Notes: generated by a model from the letters alone, not told the origin. 39,893 nucleotides of DNA from Croceimicrobium sp965658965 (GCA_965658965.1 CBFHVV010000026.1:1-39893), one strand, 5' to 3'. Positions 7,688-17,900 are shown, numbered from the stretch's first letter. Translations and numbers: made by a program.

Positions 7688-8501
7688 TATAGAGTGGCAT
7701 AAGCTACGCTACCATCGTTTTTTCTGGATTGGGATGACCCTTTTTGTGCTTCTTCTTGCTGCCCTACTAGTTAGCTTTGGTAGTTTCCAGATTTTCGGGA
7801 CGGGTGCCGAAGCTGATCCTAATGACCCGAGCATGCTAGCAATACCCAAAAATCTAGCAGATGCAGGCTTTTATAGTTTGCCCTATGTTTGGCAAAATAC
7901 TTCCTACCTCGCTGGCTTCTTTAAATTTATTCCTGCTTTTCTGATGCTCTTTTTTATGACCAGTGAATTTGAGTATCGAACTATGCGCCAAAACATTATT
8001 GATGGCCTCTCGATAAGAGAGTATTTTCTTTCTAAAACCTTTAGCCTACTGCTCTTTGCCATTATTTGTACGCTCACCGTAGGCCTTACTACCGGGGCTT
8101 TAATCATCTCTCATAATGACTTGGCCGAAATTGATTTTTGGCAGCAAAGCTCCTTTATCTTAGCTTTTTTCGCAGAGGTTTTCTTTATCCTCTGTCTCGC
8201 CTTTTTCTTAGGCTTATTGTTTAAGAAAAGTGCTCTTGCCATTATTTTATTACTCTTGTATTACTTTATTATTGAACCCGTCATTGGCTTTTATGTGGGT
8301 GAGCCTCTTAGTGATTTCTTACCTACTCGCCCATCACGTAATCTAATACCCGAGCCCTTTACCCGCTTGTTTAAGATTAATAGCTTTTTAAATATCGAAA
8401 GTGTTGATAGGGTTTCCCTAAGATTTTTAGGGCTCACTTTTCTTTATTCTCTTGCTTTACTTCTAGGTAGTTTTGCCCTTTTGAAAAAACGCGATTTGTG
8501 A
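7671..8501 (+). CDS. ABC-2 type transporter permease
   Basis: A 276-residue integral membrane protein with about six hydrophobic segments: near 17-37, a segment around FFKFIPAFLMLFF, then four more ending in LTFLYSLALLLGSFALL at the C-terminus. The short basic lead-in MIKLINIEWHKLRYHRFFW and the loop FEYRTMRQNIIDGLSIREYF are typical of ABC-2 permeases, the latter being the coupling helix that contacts the ATPase. It is the obvious partner of the ATPase gene it overlaps. The start is GTG at 7671. The stop overlaps the following channel gene by 4 bases (GTGA), so the three are probably transcribed together. Confidence 0.88.
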   Translation: MIKLINIEWHKLRYHRFFWIGMTLFVLLLAALLVSFGSFQIFGTGAEADPNDPSMLAIPKNLADAGFYSLPYVWQNTSYLAGFFKFIPAFLMLFFMTSEFEYRTMRQNIIDGLSIREYFLSKTFSLLLFAIICTLTVGLTTGALIISHNDLAEIDFWQQSSFILAFFAEVFFILCLAFFLGLLFKKSALAIILLLLYYFIIEPVIGFYVGEPLSDFLPTRPSRNLIPEPFTRLFKINSFLNIESVDRVSLRFLGLTFLYSLALLLGSFALLKKRDL

Positions 8502-9334
8502 AAGAACAAGAAAACAAAATACTCGAAGGTTGGCGTGGGCGTTGGTATACAATCATTTTTGAATCGGATACTAAGGCGGGTAAACGCTTCGATATCCTTC
8601 TGCTGATAGCCATTATTGGTAGCTTATTGGTTATTATGTTAGAGACAGTTCCTAGCATTAATCAAAAGTATCGAAACATCTTAATCGGGTTTGAGTGGTT
8701 TTTTACCATCTTGTTTTCAGTAGAATACATTGTTCGACTTATTATAGTGAGTAGACCTTGGAATTACGCACGAAGCTTCTATGGCATAATAGATTTAATA
8801 AGCATCCTACCCAGTTATTTAGCCATCGTTTTAGGAGGAGCTCAGTATTTTATTGTCATAAGATCTTTACGCCTTTTAAGAGTTTTTAGAGTATTAAAAA
8901 TGGTTCGTTTTATCGGCGAAGCCAACGTCTTAAGCAGCGCCTTAAGGGCGAGTCGTCATAAAATCGCGGTCTTTATTATCGCTGTGGTATGCATGACCTT
9001 TATTATGGGTACCATAATGTACATTGTGGAAGGACCCGAACACGGTTTTAAAAGTATTCCTATCTCAGTTTACTGGTGTATTGTTACCCTTACTACCGTG
9101 GGCTATGGAGATATTTCCCCAGAAACTCCTTTAGGTCAATTAATCGCATCTATAATAATGATAATGGGCTACGGAATTATTGCCGTGCCAACTGGCATTG
9201 TCACCTCTGAATTAAACCGACAATCTAAAGAAGAAAGCTCCCCCAATAGCACGCGGGTTTGCCCAGTTTGTGATGCTTCAGATCTTAAGTTTAAGGCTCA
9301 ATATTGTCATGACTGTGGAGAAAAAATCGGCTAA
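8498..9334 (+). CDS. Voltage-sensor K+ channel-type ion transporter with C-terminal zinc ribbon
   Basis: A 278-residue six-helix cation channel of the inner membrane. Segment S4 carries regularly spaced arginines (RSLRLLRVFRVLKMVR, 122-137). The pore contains the potassium filter TTVGYGD (199-205) between S5 and S6, and S6 ends with a conserved PTGI turn. After about 12 hydrophilic residues comes a Cys4 zinc ribbon: CPVC (255-258) and CHDCG (270-274). Potassium selectivity follows from the filter; voltage sensing is inferred from S4. The zinc ribbon may be a regulatory or assembly module. The start is GTG at 8498. The miaA start lies inside its 3' end. Confidence 0.92.
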   Translation: MKEQENKILEGWRGRWYTIIFESDTKAGKRFDILLLIAIIGSLLVIMLETVPSINQKYRNILIGFEWFFTILFSVEYIVRLIIVSRPWNYARSFYGIIDLISILPSYLAIVLGGAQYFIVIRSLRLLRVFRVLKMVRFIGEANVLSSALRASRHKIAVFIIAVVCMTFIMGTIMYIVEGPEHGFKSIPISVYWCIVTLTTVGYGDISPETPLGQLIASIIMIMGYGIIAVPTGIVTSELNRQSKEESSPNSTRVCPVCDASDLKFKAQYCHDCGEKIG

Positions 9335-10232
9335 AACATTAATTTGCGTTTGTGGCCCAACAGCTGTTGGTAAAACCTCTTTAGCCATTGAGCTGGCTCA
9401 GTATTTTGGGACTGAAATAATTTCCTTTGATTCCAGACAGTTTTACCAAGAACTCTCCATTGGTACGGCTGTACCCAGTCCAGAAGAACTCGCAGCAGTA
9501 AAGCACCACTTTATTCATGACCGATCGATTAAGGAGCCGCTAAATGCTGGAAGCTATGAAAGAGAAGCTCTAGCGCAATTAGAGGATTTGTTTAAACATC
9601 ATCCACTAGTTATTGCCGTGGGCGGTACCGGTTTATACTTAAAAGCTTTACTGGAAGGGATGGACGATTTACCCCCTATCCCCGTCGAAATTCGGGACAG
9701 TCTTAAAGCCGAATATGCCCTTAAAGGTTTGCCTTTTCTTCAAGATGAATTGGCTCGTTTAGATCCAGAATACTGGAAGAAAGTAGACCAGAAAAATCCG
9801 CAAAGATTAATACGCGCTCTTGAATTGTTGCACTTTAGTGGGAAAAGAATGGCCGATTTGCAAAGTGCCCCAAAAAAACTCCGCCCCTTTAAGGCAATTA
9901 AACTCGGTCTAAATATGGAACGCAGTGAGCTCTATGAACGCATAAATAAAAGGGTAGACTTAATGCTGGAGGCTGGCTTAGTGAATGAAGTGCGCTCGGT
10001 AGAAGCGTTTCGTAATGAAAATGCTTTACAAACGGTAGGCTACAGTGAGCTTTTCCGCTATCTTGACCAAGACTTAAGCTTAGATGCTGCCGTGGCTGAA
10101 ATTAAAAAAAATAGCCGTCGCTATGCCAAAAGGCAGTTAACTTGGTTTAGGCGCGATCCAGATATCAAGTGGTTTGATTCGTCCTCAAGTGGAGAGGTAA
10201 TCCAATTTATAAAGTCGAGCTTAGATGCGTAA
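9309..10232 (+). CDS. miaA: tRNA dimethylallyltransferase
   Basis: MiaA transfers a dimethylallyl group to A37 of tRNAs reading UNN codons. The 307-residue product has the P-loop GPTAVGKT (about 16-23), the substrate-binding FDSRQFYQEL block, the VGGTGLYLKALL block and the later QTVGYSELFRYL and RRYAKRQLTWFRR stretches that grip the tRNA anticodon loop. The ATG at 9309 gives the family's usual N-terminus (MTVEKKSAKTLICVCGP); an upstream in-frame start would add 13 unlikely residues and lie deeper in the channel gene. It overlaps the channel gene by 26 bases and lpxK by 8. Confidence 0.95.
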   Translation: MTVEKKSAKTLICVCGPTAVGKTSLAIELAQYFGTEIISFDSRQFYQELSIGTAVPSPEELAAVKHHFIHDRSIKEPLNAGSYEREALAQLEDLFKHHPLVIAVGGTGLYLKALLEGMDDLPPIPVEIRDSLKAEYALKGLPFLQDELARLDPEYWKKVDQKNPQRLIRALELLHFSGKRMADLQSAPKKLRPFKAIKLGLNMERSELYERINKRVDLMLEAGLVNEVRSVEAFRNENALQTVGYSELFRYLDQDLSLDAAVAEIKKNSRRYAKRQLTWFRRDPDIKWFDSSSSGEVIQFIKSSLDA

Positions 10233-11235
10233 ACTCCTATGGCCTTTTAGCTTGATTTATGGCGCGATTACCACAGTGCGAAATCTCTTATTTAATAAGC
10301 AGTGGCTTTCAATCTATTACCCTTCCTTTAAAACCATCGCCATTGGTAATTTAAGTACCGGAGGAACGGGCAAAACTCCAATGACGGAGTTTCTTCTTAA
10401 AAACTTGAAATACCAATCGGCTGCAGTGGTAAGCCGCGGTTATGGCCGAAAAACCAAGGGTCTATTATGGGTAAACCCAAAAGGAGATGCGAACAACTTT
10501 GGGGATGAGGCCCTGCAAATTGCTCAGAAATTTCCCAGCGTAAGAGTAATTGTGGCGGAAAAACGCAAACTGGCCTTAGAAGCTGCTTTAGCGATTAATC
10601 CCGATTTAGCCATTTTAGACGATGCTTATCAGCATCGCTCCGTACAGGCTGATGCCTACATCATGTTAAGCGCCTATCATAAACTTTTTACCGAAGACTT
10701 AATTTTACCTGCTGGAAATCTGCGAGAAGCGCGCTGTGGTGCCAGGAGAGCAGCTATAATAGTTGTTACCAAATGCCCAGCAGATTTAGCGGAGGCCAGA
10801 AAAACTGAAATCAAAAAAGGCATCGCTCGCTACTCCAAGGCGAAAGTTTATTTTAGTGCCTTGACTTATGGTCCCTTAAAGAATTGTCGTGATGAAGAGC
10901 TTAAGCTTAAGCGAGTTATACTTTTCAGTGGTATTGCCTATCCAGAAATAATGGTCGAACATTTAAAAAGCAAGCTCAGCTTGGTAGATGCTCATCACTA
11001 TAAAGATCATTATTCCTTTCGTAATCAAGACTTAAAAACCCTTCTTGCGCAAGCCAAAAAAGAAAAAGCCGCCTTAGTTTGCAGTGAAAAGGATTATGTG
11101 AAAGTGGCCTCTTTAGGTCTAAGCCAAGATGAGTTGACCAACATTTACGTTTTAGAGGTGGAGCACTACTTTTTAAATGAGGAAAAAGAAAGCTTTCTGG
11201 ACCAATTGACCACTATTATTTCTTACAGAAAATAA
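10225..11235 (+). CDS. lpxK: Tetraacyldisaccharide 4'-kinase
   Basis: LpxK phosphorylates the 4' position of the lipid A disaccharide precursor at the cytoplasmic face of the inner membrane. The 336-residue protein has an N-terminal amphipathic or membrane-associated stretch, then the Walker A loop GNLSTGGTGKTP (41-52), SRGYGRKTKG (70-79), FGDEAL (92-97), and LDDAYQHR (131-138) as the Walker B/catalytic block. PAGNLREARCGARRA follows. Its presence shows that the organism makes lipid A and so has a conventional LPS outer membrane, in line with the glycosyltransferases upstream. It overlaps miaA by 8 bases. Confidence 0.95.
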   Translation: MRKLLWPFSLIYGAITTVRNLLFNKQWLSIYYPSFKTIAIGNLSTGGTGKTPMTEFLLKNLKYQSAAVVSRGYGRKTKGLLWVNPKGDANNFGDEALQIAQKFPSVRVIVAEKRKLALEAALAINPDLAILDDAYQHRSVQADAYIMLSAYHKLFTEDLILPAGNLREARCGARRAAIIVVTKCPADLAEARKTEIKKGIARYSKAKVYFSALTYGPLKNCRDEELKLKRVILFSGIAYPEIMVEHLKSKLSLVDAHHYKDHYSFRNQDLKTLLAQAKKEKAALVCSEKDYVKVASLGLSQDELTNIYVLEVEHYFLNEEKESFLDQLTTIISYRK

Positions 11236-11251
11236 AGAGAAAAGCTATACA

Positions 11252-11264
11252 TTTTGCATCTTTG
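11252..11264 (+). promoter_or_regulatory. Possible gatB promoter region
   Basis: Between lpxK and gatB (34 bases) lie TACATTTTG and CATCTTTG, each one change or one base of spacing away from the TAnnTTTG -7 consensus. Either would produce a very short leader before the ATG at 11270. They may give gatB a promoter of its own inside the run of genes. Confidence 0.3.
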
Positions 11265-11269
11265 CAGGG

Positions 11270-12739
11270 ATGGCAAAAAACGATCTACCTGCGGAAATAC
11301 GCGCGAAATACGAACCGGTAATTGGTATCGAAATTCACGTTCAGCTTAATACTTTAAGTAAGGCTTATGCCACCGATGCGACGGAGTACGGTGCTAGTCC
11401 TAATTCACAAATCAGTCCTGTAAGTATGGGGCATCCGGGCACTTTGCCCATGTTTAACGAAAAGGTTTTAGAATCTGCCGTAAAACTTGGGATTGCCTGT
11501 AATTCAGAAATTCGTGAGTTGAATGAATTTGCAAGGAAAAATTACTTCTACGCGGATCTTCCGAAAGGTTACCAGATTACGCAAGATCTTACGCCTATTT
11601 GTAATGGTGGTTTCATAGAAATTAAAGATGCGGCCGGAAAGCCTAAAAAGCTTAATCTAACCCGTATTCATATGGAAGAAGATTCGGGCAAGAGCTCGCA
11701 CGATATCGATCCTTTTAATACGCTCATTGACTTAAACCGAGCTGGTGTTCCCTTATTAGAGATAGTGAGTGAGCCAGAATTCCGCAACGGTGAAGAAGCC
11801 TACAGCTACCTTACAGAAATGCGAAAATTAGTCCGTTACTTGGAAATAAGCGATGGTAATATGGAGGAAGGTAGCATGCGCTGCGACATTAATATTTCGG
11901 TTAGACCTGTCGGTAGAGCTAAGTTTGGAACTAAAGTGGAGGTAAAAAACCTAAACTCCTTCCGTAGCGTGCAAAAATCTATTGATTATGAAATTAACCG
12001 TCAAATTGCGGTAATTGAAGGAGGCGATAAAGTAATTCAACAAACTTTTACCTTCGATGCTGCAAAAGGTAAAACTCAGTTATTACGCGACAAGGAAGAT
12101 GCGCACGATTACCGCTATTTTAATGAGCCAGACCTGCAACCCATTCTGGTAAAAGCGGATTATATTAAAGCGGTACAAGACAACTTGCCACCGCTTCCCA
12201 AAGAACTTTTTAATAAATACCTCAAGCTAAACCTCAGCGAATACGATGCTTCTTTACTGACCGAAAGTAAAGAGATTGCGCTATTTTATGAGGAAATTAT
12301 AGAACATACCAAGAACTATAAAGCTGCAGCAAACTGGATGATGGGTAGTGTAAAGTCTTACTTAAATGAGAAGGCCATGCATATTTCTAGCTTCCCTTTA
12401 TCTGCGGCAACTATTGCCAATTTAATAAACCTGGTGGATAAAGGTACCATCAGTAATTCTGCCGCAAATGGTGAATTATTTAAGGCCCTACTTGCCCAAC
12501 CAGACGCATCAGCAGAAGCCTTAGCAAAAGATTTAAACCTTTTACAGGAAAGCAATACAGATGAACTGCAGGGCTGGGTAGATGCCGCCCTAGCAAAGTA
12601 TCCTGAAAAAGTAGCAGAATACAAAGCTGGTAAAAAAGGCCTTACTGGCCTTTTTATGGGTGAAGTAATGAAACTTTCAGGGGGTAAAGCCGACCCTAAA
12701 ATGGCTAGTAAAATTGTAATTCAATCTCTAGAAAAATAG
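11270..12739 (+). CDS. gatB: Asp-tRNA(Asn)/Glu-tRNA(Gln) amidotransferase subunit B
   Basis: GatB carries the kinase/transamidation site and tRNA-binding region of the GatCAB complex, which converts Glu-tRNA(Gln) to Gln-tRNA(Gln). The 489-residue length is normal. Diagnostic blocks are EPVIGIEIHVQLNT (15-28), PVSMGHPGTLP (about 50-60), ARKNYFYADLPKGYQITQ (about 88-105), EEDSGKSSHD, DLNRAGVPLLEIVSEPEFR, and EGSMRCDINISVRP. The C-terminal third is the helical YqeY-like tail ending in KGLTGLFMGEVMKLSGGKADP. GatA and GatC are not in this window. The next gene starts 4 bases after its stop, so co-transcription is likely. Confidence 0.96.
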   Translation: MAKNDLPAEIRAKYEPVIGIEIHVQLNTLSKAYATDATEYGASPNSQISPVSMGHPGTLPMFNEKVLESAVKLGIACNSEIRELNEFARKNYFYADLPKGYQITQDLTPICNGGFIEIKDAAGKPKKLNLTRIHMEEDSGKSSHDIDPFNTLIDLNRAGVPLLEIVSEPEFRNGEEAYSYLTEMRKLVRYLEISDGNMEEGSMRCDINISVRPVGRAKFGTKVEVKNLNSFRSVQKSIDYEINRQIAVIEGGDKVIQQTFTFDAAKGKTQLLRDKEDAHDYRYFNEPDLQPILVKADYIKAVQDNLPPLPKELFNKYLKLNLSEYDASLLTESKEIALFYEEIIEHTKNYKAAANWMMGSVKSYLNEKAMHISSFPLSAATIANLINLVDKGTISNSAANGELFKALLAQPDASAEALAKDLNLLQESNTDELQGWVDAALAKYPEKVAEYKAGKKGLTGLFMGEVMKLSGGKADPKMASKIVIQSLEK

Positions 12740-12743
12740 AAAC

Positions 12744-13937
12744 ATGAGAAAACTTTTAAGTTTAAGCTTAATCGCCTTAGCATTCGTTGCTTGTAACAAG
12801 CAAAGCGGCGGACCCGGTATAACTAGCATTAAAATTAGTGCCGAAGGCATTAATGAAATTGTGATTTCCAAATTATCTCCTTCCTCGGTAAAAAACCTAG
12901 ATACTTTAAAGTCGGATAATGGAGTTTTTACTTACGATATCCAAATTGATACCGCCGACTTTTTAATGTTAGATGCGGGTGGGATGCGAATTCCTTTTTT
13001 CACCAATGGTTCAGAAAATATCAATATTTCCATAGATCCATTAATTGAAGGCGTGGATCGTAATTATGATATTAATGGCAATAAAGAAAGTATTCGTATT
13101 AAGCGGATTAACGACATTGTTTACGACGCAGGGAAATTTATTGATAGTCTAGGTGAAAAATTGAATCAATCACGCGACAGCGCCAACTTTATGGCCTTAC
13201 GCGCTTCGATGCAAAAAACCTTTGAAGATAAAGTTGATGCTACCGGTGAGGAGCTTTTGTCTTTAATTGATGAAGAGCCAGCGAATATGGCTAATTTATT
13301 TATTTGGCCACAAAGCTTAGGACAAATGCAATTAGTTAGTGCCGAAGATCACCTTGACTATTATGTAAAAGTGGATTCTGCGCTAAGCATTGCATACCCT
13401 AACAATCCGCACGCCGAAAACTTTAATAAACAATTAGAAAGTATCAAAGAACAGGTTGCTGCTCAGAAAGAAATGCAAGCCAAACAAGATCAGATTGCAG
13501 TGGGCAGTCCTGCTCCAGAAATATCTTTACCAGACAGTACAGGCCAATTAAGAAGTCTTTCTGATCTTAAAGGCTCTGTTGTTCTGGTTGACTTCTGGGC
13601 CGCTTGGTGCCGTCCTTGTAGAGCCGCTAATCCTATGCTTGTGAAAATTTACCAGGATTACAAAGACCAAGGTTTTACCGTAATGAGTGTATCTTTTGAT
13701 GGATTACAGCAACAGCAAAACCCGCGTGGAGAATGGTTAAAAGCGATTCAGCAAGACGGTTTAGTGTGGCCAAACCACGTAAGTGACCTGCAAGGTTGGA
13801 ACAGTGCAGCAGGTAGAACTTATGGTATTCAGGCTATTCCTTTTACCGTTCTAGTGGACCGCAGTGGTAACATTGTGGCCAAAAATATAAACCTAAGTGA
13901 GCTCCCCGCTCAATTAGATGAACTTTTGGCGAGCTAA
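12744..13937 (+). CDS. Thioredoxin-domain (TlpA-type) lipoprotein
   Basis: A 397-residue exported protein. MRKLLSLSLIALAFVAC is a lipoprotein signal with Cys17 as the lipid-attachment site. Residues about 25-240 form a beta-rich domain followed by charged helices, similar to the DUF4369 region often fused to thioredoxins in Bacteroidota. The C-terminal thioredoxin domain (about 250-397) has FWAAWCRPC with Cys289 and Cys292 as the redox pair, and a cis-proline at AIPFTVLVD. It probably reduces or isomerises disulfides of periplasmic or outer-membrane proteins. It starts 4 bases after gatB. Its 3' end overlaps the convergent GAPDH gene by 24 bases. Confidence 0.9.
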   Translation: MRKLLSLSLIALAFVACNKQSGGPGITSIKISAEGINEIVISKLSPSSVKNLDTLKSDNGVFTYDIQIDTADFLMLDAGGMRIPFFTNGSENINISIDPLIEGVDRNYDINGNKESIRIKRINDIVYDAGKFIDSLGEKLNQSRDSANFMALRASMQKTFEDKVDATGEELLSLIDEEPANMANLFIWPQSLGQMQLVSAEDHLDYYVKVDSALSIAYPNNPHAENFNKQLESIKEQVAAQKEMQAKQDQIAVGSPAPEISLPDSTGQLRSLSDLKGSVVLVDFWAAWCRPCRAANPMLVKIYQDYKDQGFTVMSVSFDGLQQQQNPRGEWLKAIQQDGLVWPNHVSDLQGWNSAAGRTYGIQAIPFTVLVDRSGNIVAKNINLSELPAQLDELLAS

Positions 13938-14909
13938 ATAAATTATAAGGTCTTTTAGGCGATTAGAGTAGCCCATTTCATTATCATACCAAGCTACCAC
14001 CTTAAGCATAGGACCTAATACAGAAGAAAGTCCTTCATCATACAAACAAGAAAAAGGGCTACCAATTACATCGCGAGAAACTATCGGATCGTTGGTATAG
14101 CCTAAATAAGGCTTTAGATAAGTTTCAGATGCATCTTTAAAAGCATGATTAACAGCCTCTACGGAGGCTGTTTTTTTTACCGTAAAAGTGATGTCCGTTA
14201 AGCTCCCATCAGGAACCGGCACTCTTATTCCTGCGCCCCCTATTCTACCCTCTAAGTGCGGGAAAATGCGCGTAATAGCTTTGGCGGCTCCTGTGGTGGT
14301 TGGCACGATAGACTCTGCAGCGGCACGGCCTCTTCTAAAATCTCTATGCGGTCCGTCTTGCAAACCTTGATCGGTGGTATAGCTATGAACGGTAGTGATA
14401 TAGGCATGTTCTATTCCACATAATGTAGAAACCACCTGCACCAAGGGAGCAGCACTATTTGTGGTACAAGAAGCATTAGAGATGATTCGATCACTCGCTA
14501 ATATTTCCTCTTCATTGATGCCTAAAACAACGGTGCGTGTGTCGTCAAGTGGTGGAGCGCTAATAATTACCTTTTTTGCCTTTTTGAGATGTGCCTTCAG
14601 CAGTCTCTGTTCTTTAAAAAGTCCTGTGGATTCAATAATAATATCTAGGTCTAAATCCTCCCAAGGAGCGTCGTTTAAGTCCTTAAAGGAACTGTAAGCT
14701 ATTCGTTTCTTGCCTACAATTAGTTCATCTCCTTCAACCTTAATCTCATTCGGAAATAAGCGATGGGTAGTATCATACTTTAGTAGATGTGCTTGATTCT
14801 TCAAATCTGCTAAGTCATTTATAGCTACCACTTCAATTTCAGGGTAATTTTCTACCACACGTAAAAAGCTACGGCCTATTCTACCAAAACCATTTATTGC
14901 TACTCTCAT
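13914..14909 (-). CDS. gap: Type I glyceraldehyde-3-phosphate dehydrogenase
   Basis: A 331-residue GAPDH that oxidises glyceraldehyde 3-phosphate to 1,3-bisphosphoglycerate. INGFGRIGR (5-13) is the dinucleotide loop and NDL (31-33) has the Asp32 typical of NAD preference. SNASCTTN (144-151) holds the catalytic Cys148; His175 lies in TTVHSYT; WYDNEMGYSNRL lies near the C-terminus. Length and all catalytic residues are normal. Its start codon sits only about 15 bases beyond the terminator hairpin of the upstream propeller gene, and no good promoter element is seen between them. Its 3' end runs 24 bases into the convergent thioredoxin gene. Confidence 0.96.
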   Translation of the reverse strand: MRVAINGFGRIGRSFLRVVENYPEIEVVAINDLADLKNQAHLLKYDTTHRLFPNEIKVEGDELIVGKKRIAYSSFKDLNDAPWEDLDLDIIIESTGLFKEQRLLKAHLKKAKKVIISAPPLDDTRTVVLGINEEEILASDRIISNASCTTNSAAPLVQVVSTLCGIEHAYITTVHSYTTDQGLQDGPHRDFRRGRAAAESIVPTTTGAAKAITRIFPHLEGRIGGAGIRVPVPDGSLTDITFTVKKTASVEAVNHAFKDASETYLKPYLGYTNDPIVSRDVIGSPFSCLYDEGLSSVLGPMLKVVAWYDNEMGYSNRLKDLIIYLARQKFI

Positions 14910-14924
14910 TATTATCCCAATAAA

Positions 14925-14953
14925 AAAGCCTTCCCCTAAAAGGAGAAGGCTTT
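14925..14953 (-). terminator. Intrinsic terminator after the propeller gene, in the gap leader
   Basis: AAAGCCTTC (14925-14933) and GAAGGCTTT (14945-14953) form a perfect 9-bp stem that can gain two more C-G pairs inside. Read on the minus strand it is followed by TTTTTTATT, the shape of a rho-independent terminator. It lies 20 bases past the stop of the propeller gene and about 15 bases before the gap start codon. Confidence 0.85.
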
Positions 14954-14972
14954 AATTTTTCTTATTCTACTA

Positions 14973-17900
14973 TTATTTAGTTACAATCAGCTTAGCTGTG
15001 CGACTTTCGTTGTTTACCATTAAGGTAACGATGTATGTGCCTGTTTTCAAGGTACTCACATCTAAACTCAAGTTCTCAGTGCCAGCCGCTATTGATTTAG
15101 CCGATAATGTTTTCACTAAGCGTCCGCTTAAATCACGTACTGTAATTTTCACGTCACTGCGATTCGTTAAATCTAATCCCACGCGCACCTGATTTTGTGC
15201 AGGGTTAGGATAAAGCTCTAAATCTGTGCTAGCTTTAGTAGAAGCATCTACTAAGTTTTGCTCTTTCAAACTAACGTAATCGGCAGTAGTTCCAGTTTTA
15301 AAAACTCCTCTACCGTGAGAGGCTGCATAAATAGCACCTTCAAAGTCTTCGTTATTTACAAGATCATAACGAACGGTACGCGTTTGTAGAAGGTCAAATA
15401 CTGGCACATTAGCAAAGCCATTATTATCTGGTGCCCAATTAACGGAGCTAGCGGTAATATCTAAGGTTGAGAATACCCCTAAGTCTGTACCGATAATTAC
15501 TTGTCCCATACTTGGATCATTGTAATTAAATACCGCATCATAAACAGGTAGAGAAGGTAAATCACCATCTTTAACAACAAAATTATTGGTAGTTAAATTG
15601 GTACTTCTTGCCTGTTCAGTGTAGTAAACATGGTTTAGATTACCACCATAATTACCTAAGGTAACTAGCAAGCGATCTGGATCATTGTAGTCAATAGCAA
15701 TTCCTGTAACAGCTCTACCTGATTGGCTAAAAATTAATTTCTCTTCTACCACTGCAGTACTTGGAGCAGGAGGATTTACTAAGAAATTGATATCAACATC
15801 AGCAGTTTCTTCGGTTCTCGCATTGATAAGATTCGAATAGCGGTATACGCGACCCGAGCTGGTACCAACATATAATACATCACCATCAGGGCTGAAAGTC
15901 ATTTCTGTTGGTCTTTGACCTTCGGCCATATTTCCAATATGCCACCATTCTGGAATCGCAGTGCGATTGCTTAGAACATCACGGGCCATCCAAATACCAC
16001 CACCTAAATTACCGGGCTCTCCTGGATTATTGAAGGCAGTTAAACCAACCGCAAACATAGATTGTACAGGATCTTGGAATTTAACCGTCTCTCCTGGCTC
16101 TAAAGCATTTTGTAAAGTATCTACTAAAGGAATTTCGCCTGTTAAACTCTCAAAGTTTATTAAGGCACCTGCATCGTAACGCACAGCCACAGAAGCTCTA
16201 ATTTCTAAATTAGTCCCAGTGCTAAAGGTTACATTAAATTGACCAGTAATAGGATCAAAGTTACCCGTTCCATCACCAGATAAAACACCACTTGCATCAG
16301 AAACTACCTCTAAGTTAGAAGTAAAGATTCTAAAAGACTCTGCCTTAAATTTAGTGGAGCTTTGCGGTTTAATAAAGGTACCACTATAGGTAACCCCACC
16401 ATTTCCGAAACCAATACTTGATCTTAGTGTATCTGCACTAAAAGCAATAGAATCGATACTGTTACGATCGTTCAACTCTTCCCATAACTCGAAAGGCCCA
16501 GTAAAATCTGCAAAAGCAGCAGAAAATTGGTTGTACCTTGATGCCATACGTGGACCGTAAAAATAGGAGTATTCACCACCTTTGTCGATAGAACGACCCA
16601 TCTGACCGTATTGTCTTGCTTTAAATCTAATTTCCTGATCTAAGTGTGAGATTTCTACATCAGCGCCATCACCATCAATGGTAGATCCATTAGGTTGAGT
16701 GATACCGATTGTTCTTGTTCCAGATTTTGGAAGCGGAGCATTAGGATCGACTAGTATCGTACCATTATCTTGGGTACCACCTAATACATCTCCTTCAAAA
16801 CCTACGTCAATAAAATAATACTGGATAGTTGCATATCCTTTATTCTCTTCTGTCCAGCTAAAGCCGTCGTTTACCGACTTAAATAAACCACCATCATTAA
16901 TTACCCAAATGGTATTCGGCTGGTCATTACGCCATACAATATCATGAATATCTACATGTACATAAAAATTAGTAGAACCTGAAGATTGAGAAGCTACTTG
17001 GAACCAGCCATTACCTTCACTCCATTCCCAAAGGGTTAATCCACCAATCATCACCCTCTTTTCATTTTTAGGATCTACTCCAATAGCTACAGCAAAAGGA
17101 ACTTGACTGATTGGGTTTAACAAGGCCGAAGACGTTCCTACAGTTGTCCAGGTAGTACCTCCATCGGCAGATTGATATAAACGCTCCATGCTTCCACCAG
17201 ATGTGGTAAGCACATATACATAGTTTTCATTACTTGGCGCAACAGCGATGCGCATACGACTAGTATTTCTTGGGATGTTAGTGTTGGGGTCCAAGCCAGC
17301 TGCTAAAGAAACTGTCTTCTCGGTAAAAGAACCTACATCACCAGAAGCAGAATAATAAATAAACTGACCTTCCTTTACCCACACAGCGCCACTAGGGGCT
17401 ATTTCTAAATCTAAAGCTTCGCCACCAGCAGGAATGGCTTCTGTCCAAGTAGCACCCGCATCATCACTAACTTTTAAACCATCAACAGTGGCTGCATAAA
17501 TACGATTAGCATCATTAGGATCTGCCGCCATTTTACCTACAGAACCCCAACCTTGGCCAGGGTTTGCAGCAGGATCTGTACTTGGAATCTGTGTGAAAGT
17601 TTGACCGCCATCGGTAGATTTAAAAACACCTTCACCTAAGATACCACCCGATCCAGCACCGGAGGCAAAATAATACATGTCCTCACCAGTACCCGCGTAA
17701 ATATCGCCATTCGCAGCCATTGTCATGCTGTTGATAGCTAAGTTTTTCAATTGGTCATTTACGGGAATCCAGCTGCGCCCACCATTTGGACTGCGGAAAA
17801 TACCACCAGAAACAGAGGCTGCCCACATGCGCGAGCTATCGGCATTATCAAATAATATTGCACGAGAACGGCCGCCCATATCGGTAGGACCTACTTCGTC

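Noticed and set aside
9270..9308. Earlier start for miaA
   Set aside because: It adds 13 residues (MMLQILSLRLNIV) encoded inside the channel's zinc-ribbon region and not found before the P-loop in MiaA proteins.
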